Shown here piece by piece: positions 16,481 through 25,614 of a stretch of 50,242 nucleotides of DNA (position 1 is the stretch's first letter; every line of letters starts with the position of its first letter). The DNA comes from Muribaculum sp. (lineage in GTDB: Bacteria > Bacteroidota > Bacteroidia > Bacteroidales > Muribaculaceae). The stretch covers positions 1 through 50,242 of the forward strand of contig VSOZ01000022.1 in NCBI GenBank assembly GCA_009775095.1, in the 5' to 3' direction. Both the position numbers and the translations under genes were made by a program. The notes below the pieces were generated by a model. The model was given only the letters and a program-made list of their open reading frames with translations. It was not told where the DNA came from and made no database searches.

Positions 16481-17041
16481 TTATTCTAAATTCAGGCTGT
16501 CGGTGACGGCGGAAAGTTGTCCGGTGACGGAGTCCATGATGTAGCCGCTGACCCGTACGTCGGCGGCCATGAGCGGATGTCGGCCTATGAGGTCGACCGT
16601 CTCGCGGACGGCGTCTTCGGAGTTTTCGAAGCCGTGGAGCCAGCTGTCGAGGTCTATGCCGCAGTGTCGCATAAGCGTTATGTGCTCGTCGCTGATGCCG
16701 CGCTCACGCATCAGGTGCAGCATCTCCTCCGCGTTCATGCCCTGCACGCCGCATCCGGTGTGGCCTATGACCATGATTTCGTTGACTCCGAGCTCATATA
16801 CGGCTACCAAGAGCGAGCGCATCGTGGAGTCAAACGGATTGGTTATCGTGCCGCCCGCATTCTTTATGATCTTTACATCGCCGTTGCGTATGCCCAATGC
16901 CGCGGGCAACAGTTCGATAAGCCGCGTGTCCATGCAGGTGACTATGGCTATGCGCTTGTCGGGATACTTTGAGGTGATAAACTTCTTATAGCCTTCGGAG
17001 TCCACAAACTCTTTGTTGTAGCGTAATATATCGTCAATCAT
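16481..17041 (-). CDS. beta-class carbonic anhydrase
   Basis: 186 aa zinc enzyme for interconversion of CO2 and bicarbonate. Zinc and catalytic residues are visible: Cys36-x-Asp38-x-Arg40 in 'TCMDTRL', and His94 and Cys97 in 'GHTGCG'. The sequence 'IIKNAGGTITNPFDSTMRSLLVAVYELG' is characteristic of the compact bacterial beta type. It starts 12 nt after the GH20 gene in the same transcription direction. Confidence 0.94.
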   Translation of the reverse strand: MIDDILRYNKEFVDSEGYKKFITSKYPDKRIAIVTCMDTRLIELLPAALGIRNGDVKIIKNAGGTITNPFDSTMRSLLVAVYELGVNEIMVIGHTGCGVQGMNAEEMLHLMRERGISDEHITLMRHCGIDLDSWLHGFENSEDAVRETVDLIGRHPLMAADVRVSGYIMDSVTGQLSAVTDSLNLE

Positions 17042-17053
17042 AACACTAAGGGA

Positions 17054-19276
17054 TTAATTCTTTATAAGGGTGGGCACGCTCTTTTTACCAAGCATGTACA
17101 GGCGCGCTCTTACAGGCTCGCCGTTGTACGTGAACGGAGTCGTATATACGGGCGAGTTTTCGTCAGGATCCGTGCCGTCGAGCGTATAGCGTATTACGGC
17201 GTTGCGATAGGGTGAGTTCATCCTCACCATGTCGTCCTCAATCAATATGCCGGGCTGGCGCAGATGAAAACTGTGGCCGTCGGTCACGTATGAAGGCAGT
17301 TCACGCTCTTCGATGATTTTGTTGTAGCGGCTGTCAGAGTAGGTAGGGGTGCTGTTCCAGCCCCGTTCGGCCAGTCCGAGCATCTTGGGCAGCAGAAACT
17401 CCTCAAGCATGGGGTAGGAGCGGAGCGTCTCGTTGAAAAGCTGGCCCGACACGCCTATTATGCGTCCCGGATATTCCGGTTTGACTACAACCATGCTGTC
17501 GGGATAGCCGCCCAGAGTGGTAAACTCGTCTACAGTACCGCCCCATCGCAGACCCCGCTCAAGCGGATGCAGGTTGTAGGACTGGTCGAGATAAAAACGG
17601 TTGACATTGCTTAGTATTACGGGGAAGCCGGCCTGAAGCGCGCGGGTGGTGGACTTGCCGGAGCTTCTTGTCCAGCAGTTGACACCACCTGTCAGGGGAG
17701 CCACGGCCTTGTTGTATTTGTCGGAGTAGCCCACGGCTATATCCTGCCAACCGTGCATCGGTATGCCTCGCTCGGCAAGTATGTCGGCCACACGGAGTAC
17801 AAACTCGGCATGAAGCTGCTTCTGCGTCTTAAGACCCTTCTTTTTCATAAAGGACTGTGCCATAGGCGAACCGTCCCAAGCATATTTGGCAACTTCGTCG
17901 CCGCCTATGTGTATGCCTTTGAGCGGTACGCCGGCTTCCTTGTACATGGCGGCAATCTCGTCGATAACCTTTGTCATGAACCGGTATACACCCGGAGCCG
18001 CCGGATTCATGGTGTTGTCGTGGTAGTCCTGTGCGGTGGTGTAGCGCGATGTGTCGGCCGGGTCGATGAGTCTGAACGACGGGTCGCCTTTGCGGGCGCG
18101 GGCCTCCATCGATTTTATGGCCGCACGGGCGTGGCCGGGTGACTCTATTTCCGGTATGACGTCGATACCGAGGGCCGCACATTCGCGCAGCAGGTCTATG
18201 AACTCGTCGCGGGTGAATTGTCCGTTGGATATGCCCTCATGGCTGTCGGGATTGCCGTCGCCGCTGTATATCTGCGCGAGAAATTCACTGTCGTCAAGCG
18301 TGTAGCCGCGGCGTGCGCCTACCGTGGTGAGTTCGGGGAGTCCCGGTATTTCGAGCCGCCATCCTTCGTCGTCTGTCATGTGGAAATGCAGCGTGTTGAA
18401 GCGGTAGTCGGCAAGTAGTTTCACTTCCTTCTTCATGTTTTCGGGAGTGGTGTAATTGCGCACTATGTCTATCATGACGGCGCGGTAAGGCATGTCGGGC
18501 CAATCCTCGATCACGGCGTGAGGCAGGCGGTTGCCGTTTATCCGGGCCAGTCGGTTGTATAGCACACGAGTGCCCGTTATGCGTGCACGCGGCGAGGCAT
18601 ATTCGATTACGGGAGCATCGCCTGACAAGTCTATGCGGTAGTACTCGGGATTGTCGTTTACGACTTCCCGGTATGTGGCGACGTTTTCAAGCGAGCAGTA
18701 GCCGCCGTCGCCTGTCTCGGTGACTTTCTTGAACGAGGGTATTATCTCGTAAGGGCCGAGCGCTTTCTGAGGAGCGATCAGCCCTTCATTGAACCGGTAT
18801 ATGCCGTCGCCGTAGGGCATAAGGTCTGTGTCGGGTGTCGACCATTGCTTCGGCGACTTAATCATGGACATGAGCGTGAAGTCGACCGGCACTACCGATC
18901 CGTCGCGCATCACGGCGTGCAGACCGTCGGGACCGTAGACATCCTGCGTGAGTATGCCTTGTGTTTCGACATCGACAACTATGGTGTCGTTGTCGGAGCC
19001 GAAACGCGGTGAGGCCAAATAGAAGTATCCCGGAATAATCTCGGCTACCGTATCGACCGGATTCACGGCATTCATCGGTCGCTTGAACTTGTTGAAGGCA
19101 ATGCGGGCCACGTCCTTGTGGCCTGTCACTGTATAACGTTCATGGTATACCTGCTCGCCTTGTGCATTTACGGTGTTGCCGAGTGTTTCCCAAGTCACCG
19201 TCGGCTTTTCGGCGGAAAGCGTCATTGCGGTAAACATACCGGCGCAAAGTATAAGATTTCGAGGCATTGTGCTCAT
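17054..19276 (-). CDS. beta-N-acetylhexosaminidase, GH20
   Basis: 740 aa secreted enzyme with an N-terminal hydrophobic signal (MPRNLILCAGMFTAMTLSAE; translation could begin at the first or fourth codon). Residues about 60-250 form the GH20 N-terminal alpha/beta domain. The TIM barrel follows, with 'YRAVMIDIVRNYTTPENMKKE', 'FHMTDDEGWRLEIPGL' and the catalytic Asp460-Glu461 pair in 'IHIGGDEVAKYAW'. The C-terminus has a chitobiase-type beta-sandwich ('RYTLDGTDPDENSPVYTTPF'). Expected role: release of terminal GlcNAc/GalNAc from host glycans, chitin or peptidoglycan fragments. It sits 27 nt downstream of the DUF4062-ATPase gene and 12 nt upstream of the carbonic anhydrase gene. Confidence 0.93.
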   Translation of the reverse strand: MSTMPRNLILCAGMFTAMTLSAEKPTVTWETLGNTVNAQGEQVYHERYTVTGHKDVARIAFNKFKRPMNAVNPVDTVAEIIPGYFYLASPRFGSDNDTIVVDVETQGILTQDVYGPDGLHAVMRDGSVVPVDFTLMSMIKSPKQWSTPDTDLMPYGDGIYRFNEGLIAPQKALGPYEIIPSFKKVTETGDGGYCSLENVATYREVVNDNPEYYRIDLSGDAPVIEYASPRARITGTRVLYNRLARINGNRLPHAVIEDWPDMPYRAVMIDIVRNYTTPENMKKEVKLLADYRFNTLHFHMTDDEGWRLEIPGLPELTTVGARRGYTLDDSEFLAQIYSGDGNPDSHEGISNGQFTRDEFIDLLRECAALGIDVIPEIESPGHARAAIKSMEARARKGDPSFRLIDPADTSRYTTAQDYHDNTMNPAAPGVYRFMTKVIDEIAAMYKEAGVPLKGIHIGGDEVAKYAWDGSPMAQSFMKKKGLKTQKQLHAEFVLRVADILAERGIPMHGWQDIAVGYSDKYNKAVAPLTGGVNCWTRSSGKSTTRALQAGFPVILSNVNRFYLDQSYNLHPLERGLRWGGTVDEFTTLGGYPDSMVVVKPEYPGRIIGVSGQLFNETLRSYPMLEEFLLPKMLGLAERGWNSTPTYSDSRYNKIIEERELPSYVTDGHSFHLRQPGILIEDDMVRMNSPYRNAVIRYTLDGTDPDENSPVYTTPFTYNGEPVRARLYMLGKKSVPTLIKN

Positions 19277-19303
19277 GTCATGTTATGATTTAAAAGTTAT
19301 CGT

Positions 19304-22144
19304 TTATTGGAATGTGATTCGTTGACTGTTACGATGGTGGTCAACGATTGCGTCAAGCAGCTCTTGGCAGTAGTTGTCGGGTTGACTGTGTACCAATTCT
19401 ATGATTTCGTCAAGTTTTTTGTCCAACAGCTCGTGAGTGGATTTGTCGAGCGACATTCTCTTGGAGATGCAAAGTGCGTTTATGAGCCACGGGGTGCACA
19501 ACTTGTCGGCCTTATGGATTGACAGCGAGGAGCCGCGGATTTCCGAGTCGGCATATCGGGACGGATTTCCTACCGTCATAAAGCCGAGCCCGTATATGAC
19601 CATGGCTTCGGCAAAGGCGGGAGTGCCGCGTCCCGAGATGTTTATTGCGAATTTTATCGAGGGGTCAAGCCAGCTGCGCATCCCAAAGTCATATTGCCCG
19701 ACAATCATATTGGCGAAACCGATAAGTTGAGCTGTTTTTGATAGATTGGCATCATGCCATCCACGATTATGAAGTTTTTCAAGAAGCGTCTGAAGAGAAG
19801 GGAAAATATCGCTCTTGATGTATTCGCTTAATTCATTGCCTGACAGGTTAAAATATGCACAGAAGAGAAGTTGCTCGAGATCAAGCAGTCTTATTTCATA
19901 TCCGAGCTGACTCTCTTCGCCTACCTCGGATAAAAAGGACTTTAACGTCTCGAGTTCATCGAACATATCCTCAATGAACAGCCGGCGGAATAACTCTCGT
20001 GCTATTGCCACTCCTGCCGCAGCCTGTTGCTCCACTGTGTCGAAGACTGTTGATTCTTTCACCTCTCTTGCTTTGTGGAATTCTCCTCGGGCTATATGAC
20101 GGTCAATCACCTGCATAGCGATTTCGGCCGATGTCATGCCGTTATTATATGCTTTCAGCCGTTCACAACAATAGTTGTAGTCATCCATGCGGTCGAGAGT
20201 GCGGGCCGTCTCCGACAACTTTGTGTAGTATCGCACCATCTCGGCGTCAGTGTGTGGTCGTGAAATTTTGAACCCGGTCCATGTTATCGGTCCGTCGGAC
20301 ATCTTTGCGTCACGGCACGGGTAGCGGCTCCAGCCTGATGTCAAATCAGACTGGAACATGGTGTTGACAAAATCCACATCGAGGAAATATGATATGCGGC
20401 CTTGTTTTACCTCTTCAATTTCAGAAACTTTTTCATCGGCCCCTATATAACTGTCATAAAGATTGGGAAGCATTACGGTAAGCCGCGGCAATGATACATC
20501 ATTGTCTTTCAGCCAAGTCAGTATGCGCATGATAATCATGTCACGGAAATTGGTGTAATACAGGTCACGCAGTTTTGCTCTCGTTTCGTGCAGATTTTCC
20601 ATTACATAGAGGTTGCCTCGACGTCGACACAGTTCCAAAATGCGTTCACGTATCATGGCCCAGCGCAGCGGTTTCATGTTGGTGAGCGAGAGTATCTCAT
20701 CCTCGCTGAGTCCCGCTTCGCCTACAACGGCAAGAGCATTGAGCACCCACATCGGTTCCCATTTTTGTGTTCGATCGCTTAGCTCATCTTTGACATCCGT
20801 TGCCAATTTCCAGAATAGGTCGCATTTACCCGAGGACTCTACTTCGTTTTCCAACTTGTCAAACGAGCCGAATCGCACCAGATAATTAAGAATCAGTTTC
20901 AGCCTGTCAAGTCTTGAATGGTCGTGGGGCAACAATGCTCTCAATGACGGGCTCAGTTTCTTACCGTGCATGGCAAGGTATCGGTCAATCAATGAATCTA
21001 TTGCGTCGTTAGACAACCCGGAGCATGTTATAAGTTCCGCCGATAACTTCATGACTGCATCTCCGGATCTTGTAGAAATGATAACTTTATTTGTGGACGA
21101 AAGTCGTGTGACGTAATCAATAAAGGCCGCGTATTCCACATGATTGCCAAAGTCGGCGTTGTCAATAGCCACTAAAATCGGGTCGGGCGAAGTCGTTAAT
21201 GAAAGCTGTCGGTCTAAAAACAGGCGACATTCATTTATGACATCGACGGCATTGCATGTAGCCATATCAAAGTATACTACGGGGTATCCGTTAGCGCGTA
21301 ATTTGGACACGTAGCTGCACAACAGCATTGATTTGCCGCATACGTTGAAGGTCATATTGCCGTTGGTTATGGTGTTATTTGCGTAAATAGCCGCGACAGC
21401 CGGCCGATTATTGTCATTAAGCCAATTGTCAAGAGTCGTGTAGACTTCTGGGGCGAAGTCCACTATTTTAGCCAGATTGTCGTCGAGTATGTATTCGTTG
21501 CGGCGAAGTTCGTTGAGGTACGGGTCGTTGTCTGCGTCGGGAAAGAGGCTGTCGATGCGGGCTACAAGGTCGTCATAAATCATGGCTCCCAGTTCTTCTA
21601 CGTCGTGATACTTCTTTACGGGATACTCGATCTGGGAGTACAGTTTATCTCTGAGTGCCGCCGCACCATGGTCAAAGTCATCGCCATCTTTTATGTAGAA
21701 CCAAGCGTTTACTTTCTCGCCGTGACGCTTGAGCGCTCCGTAGAGAAACTCCATCTCGGTAATGCTTGTCCCGCTTTTAACCGCGCTGTCAATCCACGGC
21801 GCGCGGGCTGATATCTCGTTATAGTCATTGCCGAAATCCTCTATGGCGGGAGTCCAGCCGTAACGGGAGCCTATAATGCCGATGAAAAACGGATTTGAGC
21901 GGTCGATCTCGTCGAAGCATGCTTTGACTACTCCGTGAGCCTCGCTTTCTTCTTTAGTGATGCCCCAGCGCAGGTCTACGGCATGGAATGACAATGTCCG
22001 TTGACGGGCATATGCTTTCACGGCGGGAAATATCTGACGGGCAAGGTAATCGCGCTCCTCGCTCATGTCGTTGAATGTGGACGATACAAACACTCTTATG
22101 TCGCGGAGTGCCTTGACCTCGTCCAGTTTGCTGAATGCAGCCAT
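19304..22144 (-). CDS. DUF4062 + STAND-like ATPase with helical C-terminus
   Basis: 946 aa cytoplasmic protein. Residues about 14-110 are a DUF4062 domain: 'DIRVFVSSTFNDMSEERDYLARQIFPAV' then 'VDLRWGITKEES', as in the N-termini of TEP1- and NPHP3-type eukaryotic STAND proteins. An ATPase domain follows with the Walker A remnant TFNVCGKS (GKS at 270-272; the first Gly is Thr) and Walker B 'ILVAIDNAD' (Asp328). A sensor-like strand 'NKVIISTRSGD' comes next. Residues about 500-946 are helical, TPR-like. Such domain orders are known from NLR-like signalling and phage-defence STAND proteins. Here the gene stands between lpxB (9 nt) and GH20 (27 nt), not in a visible defence island. The function is inferred only, and ATP binding is uncertain given the altered P-loop. 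Confidence 0.78.
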   Translation of the reverse strand: MAAFSKLDEVKALRDIRVFVSSTFNDMSEERDYLARQIFPAVKAYARQRTLSFHAVDLRWGITKEESEAHGVVKACFDEIDRSNPFFIGIIGSRYGWTPAIEDFGNDYNEISARAPWIDSAVKSGTSITEMEFLYGALKRHGEKVNAWFYIKDGDDFDHGAAALRDKLYSQIEYPVKKYHDVEELGAMIYDDLVARIDSLFPDADNDPYLNELRRNEYILDDNLAKIVDFAPEVYTTLDNWLNDNNRPAVAAIYANNTITNGNMTFNVCGKSMLLCSYVSKLRANGYPVVYFDMATCNAVDVINECRLFLDRQLSLTTSPDPILVAIDNADFGNHVEYAAFIDYVTRLSSTNKVIISTRSGDAVMKLSAELITCSGLSNDAIDSLIDRYLAMHGKKLSPSLRALLPHDHSRLDRLKLILNYLVRFGSFDKLENEVESSGKCDLFWKLATDVKDELSDRTQKWEPMWVLNALAVVGEAGLSEDEILSLTNMKPLRWAMIRERILELCRRRGNLYVMENLHETRAKLRDLYYTNFRDMIIMRILTWLKDNDVSLPRLTVMLPNLYDSYIGADEKVSEIEEVKQGRISYFLDVDFVNTMFQSDLTSGWSRYPCRDAKMSDGPITWTGFKISRPHTDAEMVRYYTKLSETARTLDRMDDYNYCCERLKAYNNGMTSAEIAMQVIDRHIARGEFHKAREVKESTVFDTVEQQAAAGVAIARELFRRLFIEDMFDELETLKSFLSEVGEESQLGYEIRLLDLEQLLFCAYFNLSGNELSEYIKSDIFPSLQTLLEKLHNRGWHDANLSKTAQLIGFANMIVGQYDFGMRSWLDPSIKFAINISGRGTPAFAEAMVIYGLGFMTVGNPSRYADSEIRGSSLSIHKADKLCTPWLINALCISKRMSLDKSTHELLDKKLDEIIELVHSQPDNYCQELLDAIVDHHRNSQRITFQ

Positions 22145-22153
22145 AGGGGTATG

Positions 22154-23287
22154 TTATTTGTCGGTAAGGTCGCTGTACAGCAGGCGTGCCGTTGAGGGGG
22201 CGGCGAGTGTGTCGCCGAGTATGGAGCGCATGAGGCGATAGCCTTCAAGCTGATTGTCGTGGCCGGGTCGCCCGGGCAGTATGTTGCCGAGTTCGCGGGC
22301 CACGGCATCGGGCGTACAGAGGTGTACGAGCATTTCCGGCACGATGGCTTTGTCGGCTATGAGATTGGGCAGCGATACAAACGGCACCTTAAGTATCTTC
22401 TCCATGATTTTGTAGGAGAGTTTGACGCCGTTGGCACGGTAACACACCACCTGCGGTGTGCCGAGCAGAGCGCACTCCAGAGTGGCTGTGCCCGATGTCA
22501 CGAGAGCGGCTTCGGCGAAGTGCATGAGGTCAAACGTGGCGTCGCTTACTATCGGTGTACCGGGAGTTATGTAGTAGCCGTAATACTTCAGGTCTATGCC
22601 CGGGGCAGCGGCTATTACGGGCTGATAGTCGGGGAAACGTGCCGCCGCGGTCTCCATGATCATCAGATTGTTTTTGATTTCGCTGCGACGGCTGCCGGGC
22701 ACGATGGCTATTATCGGTTTGTCAGGCAGGTTATGGCGCTTCAGAAACTCTTCGCGCGACACTATCGATTTAAGCTTTGCATCCACCTCTTCTTTGGATG
22801 GATTGCCCACATAGTCAACGGCGTAGTCGTGGCGGTCACGGTAAAACGCCACCTCAAATGGAAATATGCAGAATACTTTCTTTACATAGCGCTTTATGGC
22901 TTTCACGCGGTGCTCCTTCCACGCCCATACCTTAGGCGAGATGTAATAGTACACCGGTATGCCGAGCGATACGGCATACTTGGCCAGCTTGAGGTTGAAA
23001 CTCGGATAGTCGACAAGTATGAGCGCATCGGGGCGCGAAGCCTTCAGCGCTGCCTTGGCGCGCTTCAGATTGGACAGTACTTCGGGCAGGTGTCGCAGCA
23101 CTTCGCTGAAGCCCATGAAAGCCATCTCGCGATAGTGTATGACAGGCTCACAACCCGCTTCACGGACCATAAGGTCGCCCCCGAGAAAAGCAAACCGGGC
23201 TTTGGGGTCAACGATGTTAAGTTCTCGTATGAGCTGCGATGCGTGCAGGTCGCCCGAAGGCTCTCCCGCCGATATAAAGTACTTCAT
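22154..23287 (-). CDS. lpxB: lipid-A-disaccharide synthase
   Basis: 377 aa GT19 enzyme condensing UDP-2,3-diacylglucosamine with lipid X in lipid A synthesis at the inner membrane. The N-terminus 'KYFISAGEPSGDLHASQLI' and later 'YYISPKVWAWKEHRVKAIKRYV', 'VDYVGNP', 'IVPGSRRSEIKNN' and 'SGTATLECALLGTPQVVCYR' are family hallmarks. Its start codon overlaps the ssb stop codon in an ATGA. It implies a Gram-negative outer membrane. Confidence 0.96.
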   Translation of the reverse strand: MKYFISAGEPSGDLHASQLIRELNIVDPKARFAFLGGDLMVREAGCEPVIHYREMAFMGFSEVLRHLPEVLSNLKRAKAALKASRPDALILVDYPSFNLKLAKYAVSLGIPVYYYISPKVWAWKEHRVKAIKRYVKKVFCIFPFEVAFYRDRHDYAVDYVGNPSKEEVDAKLKSIVSREEFLKRHNLPDKPIIAIVPGSRRSEIKNNLMIMETAAARFPDYQPVIAAAPGIDLKYYGYYITPGTPIVSDATFDLMHFAEAALVTSGTATLECALLGTPQVVCYRANGVKLSYKIMEKILKVPFVSLPNLIADKAIVPEMLVHLCTPDAVARELGNILPGRPGHDNQLEGYRLMRSILGDTLAAPSTARLLYSDLTDK

Positions 23288-23628
23288 TGTTGTGCGGGGC
23301 GTGAAAGTATGTCAAAATTGTCGACGTATATCTCGGTAACGGTGCGCTTGATGGTGTTGCGGTCCTCCCAAGTGCGGGTACGCAGACGCCCCTCGATGTA
23401 TAGTTTGGTGCCTTTGCGGATATATTTTTCCGCTGTCTCCGCCGCTCTGTCCCACATGACTATACGGTGCCACTCGGTGCGCTCCGGAATTATCGTGCCT
23501 GCCGCGTTGGTGTAGGAGCGCTCGGTCGTGGCGAGTGAGAAAGAGGCTACCGGACGCGAACCTTCGTTGTATCTTATCTCGGGATCCTGCCCGACGTTTC
23601 CTATCAAAATGACTTTGTTTACCGACAT
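23284..23628 (-). CDS. ssb: short single-stranded DNA-binding protein
   Basis: 114 aa OB-fold protein: 'MSVNKVILIGNVGQDPEIRY', 'VASFSLATTERSYT', 'TEWHRIVMWDRAAETAEKYIRKGTKLYIEGRLRTRTW' are SSB core motifs. It ends at 'DILSRPAQQ' and lacks both the Gly/Pro-rich linker and the acidic DDxPF tail used by replicative SSBs to recruit partners. It may be an accessory SSB with the main ssb elsewhere. It overlaps lpxB by 4 nt and follows proC after 32 nt. Confidence 0.92.
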   Translation of the reverse strand: MSVNKVILIGNVGQDPEIRYNEGSRPVASFSLATTERSYTNAAGTIIPERTEWHRIVMWDRAAETAEKYIRKGTKLYIEGRLRTRTWEDRNTIKRTVTEIYVDNFDILSRPAQQ

Positions 23629-23660
23629 GGTATTCTGGGTTTAGCGGGTTATACGTCAGT

Positions 23661-24452
23661 TTATTTACAAGAGGCTTTGAGTCCTTCGATTACGGCCGTC
23701 GTAAATCCACGGGCCTCCATGGCGTTAAGCCCTTTTATGGTAATGCCGCCGGGGGTCGTCACCTTATCAATCTCCGTCTCAGGATTGTTACCGGTAGCTT
23801 CAAGCAGGGCTACCGCACCCTTGAGAGTGGCGAGTATGTAGTCGCGCGCTTTGGCCGGATACAGGCCGAGCTCCACGGCTCCTTCCGTAGCGGCTCTTAC
23901 GTAGCGCATGGCGTATGCTATGCCGCACGAGCACAGTGCTGTAGCCGCGCCCATAAGACGCTCTTCAATGACTGCGGTAGTGCCGAGCCGGTCAAATATG
24001 CCCGTAACTCTGTCTACACAATCGGCTCCGGCTTCGTTGTGGCATACGAATGTCATGCTCTCGCCGACCGACATGGCGGTGTTGGGTATGACACGGAAGA
24101 GGATGCGGTCGGTCGAGTAGCGCCGCAGCATCTCTGACATGTCGTCGAGCGATATGCCTGCTGCCAATGACACGATGCATTGGTTGCGGAAGGCCACATA
24201 AGGCGCTATCTCGTCGAGCACGGCAGGCAACACCCACGGTTTTACCGCGAGTATTATGACATCGGCGTCTTTTATAGCCGCTTTGTTGTCGGTGAATGTC
24301 AATATGCCCGGACACTCGGCCGCCAACGCGTCGACGGTAGTCTGACGGGGGCTTGCTACCGCTATGTCGGCGGGTGTTATGTCGGCCGACGCGGTAAGTC
24401 CGCGCACTATGGCACCGCCCATGTTGCCGCCTCCTATTATGGCTATCTTCAT
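23661..24452 (-). CDS. proC: pyrroline-5-carboxylate reductase
   Basis: 263 aa NAD(P)H enzyme for the last step of proline synthesis. The Rossmann start 'KIAIIGGGNMGGAIVRGL' and the signature 'TPGGITIKGLNAMEARGFTTAVIEGLKAS' near the C-terminus are diagnostic. 'ILAVKPWVLPAVLDEI' and 'FRVIPNTAMSVGESMT' also fit. It is 6 nt downstream of argD, and thus at the end of the arginine cluster, a common Bacteroidetes arrangement linking glutamate-derived arginine and proline pathways. Confidence 0.96.
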   Translation of the reverse strand: MKIAIIGGGNMGGAIVRGLTASADITPADIAVASPRQTTVDALAAECPGILTFTDNKAAIKDADVIILAVKPWVLPAVLDEIAPYVAFRNQCIVSLAAGISLDDMSEMLRRYSTDRILFRVIPNTAMSVGESMTFVCHNEAGADCVDRVTGIFDRLGTTAVIEERLMGAATALCSCGIAYAMRYVRAATEGAVELGLYPAKARDYILATLKGAVALLEATGNNPETEIDKVTTPGGITIKGLNAMEARGFTTAVIEGLKASCK

Positions 24453-24458
24453 CTTAAA

Positions 24459-25592
24459 TCAGGCCTTTTCGGTGAGCAACCGGGTGAAACGTGTGATGAA
24501 TTCCTGCGCTTCGTCCATTGTCAGGCATAACGGCGGGAGCAGTCGTATGATGTTGGTGCCTGCGGCTCCTGTAAATACATGCTCCTCCTCGATAAGCCGA
24601 CGGCGCAGATCCTTGGCAGGGTATTCCATCTCGATACCGATCATGAGCCCGCGGCCGCGTACTTCCTTTATGCCGGGCAGCCCCTGAAGCTGCGACAGCA
24701 GGTAAGAGCCCACGAGAGCGGCATTGTCGACAAGACCTTCGTTCTCAAACACGTCAAGTACGGCTATGGCTGTGGCGCAGGCGAGATGATTGCCGCCGAA
24801 AGTGGTGCCGAGCTGTCCGTAGCTTGGAGTGAAATCGGGGCTGATCAGCACACCGCCCATAGGGAAGCCGTTGGCTATGCCTTTGGCTACCGTGATGATG
24901 TCGGGGCGTATGCCCGAGTACTGGTGGGCGAAGAAGCGTCCGGTGCGTCCGTAGCCCGACTGTATCTCGTCGAGAATAAGCACCACTCCGTAGCGGTCGC
25001 ACTCCTCGCGCAGCAGGCGCAGGAAGTCGTCGGAGGGTATGCGTATGCCGCCGACGCCCTGAATGCCCTCTATTATGACGGCGCATACGTCGCCTTTTGA
25101 GAGTTCATGGGCCACTGCGTCGATATCGCCGAGTGACAGGAAGGTGACATGGCCGTTGTCGTTTATCGGCGATACGATCTTGGGGTTGTCGGTAACTTCG
25201 ACGGCCGCCGATGTGCGTCCGTGGAACGACTTGCCGAAAGCTATGACACGCGACTTGCCGGTATGGAACGAAGCCAGTTTAAGTGCATTTTCATTGGCTT
25301 CGGCACCGGAGTTTACGAGAAACAGCTGATAGTCGTCATAGCCCGATACCTTGCCGAGTTTTTCGGCAAGACGCTTCTGCAGCGGATTTATGACCGAGTT
25401 GGAGTAGAACATCAGCCGCGATGCCTGCTCGTCGATGGCTTTAACCACGACGGGATGGGAGTGTCCTACGGAGATTACGGCATGGCCTCCGTAAAGGTCC
25501 AGATATTCGGTGCCGTGGTTATCGTATACATGGCAACCTTTGCCTGATACAATCTCTATGTCAAAAAGCGGATATACGTCAAATAATTTCAT
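24459..25592 (-). CDS. argD: acetylornithine aminotransferase (or succinylornithine form)
   Basis: 377 aa class III PLP aminotransferase. 'YLDLYGGHAVISVGHSHPVVVKAI', 'NSGAEANENALKLA', 'DEIQSGYGRTG' and the PLP lysine in 'TVAKGIANGFPMGG' are clear. It catalyses transamination between acylated glutamate semialdehyde and acylornithine. Because Bacteroides are known to use N-succinyl intermediates in arginine synthesis, the acyl group may be succinyl rather than acetyl. It lies 22 nt after argC and 6 nt before proC. Confidence 0.95.
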   Translation of the reverse strand: MKLFDVYPLFDIEIVSGKGCHVYDNHGTEYLDLYGGHAVISVGHSHPVVVKAIDEQASRLMFYSNSVINPLQKRLAEKLGKVSGYDDYQLFLVNSGAEANENALKLASFHTGKSRVIAFGKSFHGRTSAAVEVTDNPKIVSPINDNGHVTFLSLGDIDAVAHELSKGDVCAVIIEGIQGVGGIRIPSDDFLRLLREECDRYGVVLILDEIQSGYGRTGRFFAHQYSGIRPDIITVAKGIANGFPMGGVLISPDFTPSYGQLGTTFGGNHLACATAIAVLDVFENEGLVDNAALVGSYLLSQLQGLPGIKEVRGRGLMIGIEMEYPAKDLRRRLIEEEHVFTGAAGTNIIRLLPPLCLTMDEAQEFITRFTRLLTEKA

Positions 25593-25614
25593 GCCAAAAC
25601 AATGTTTATACGTT

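Noticed and set aside
22259..23515. 418-codon plus-strand open frame opposite lpxB and ssb
   Set aside because: The translation has no domain and is rich in His, Tyr and Arg, as expected for the complement of GC-rich codons. lpxB and ssb are unmistakable on the other strand.
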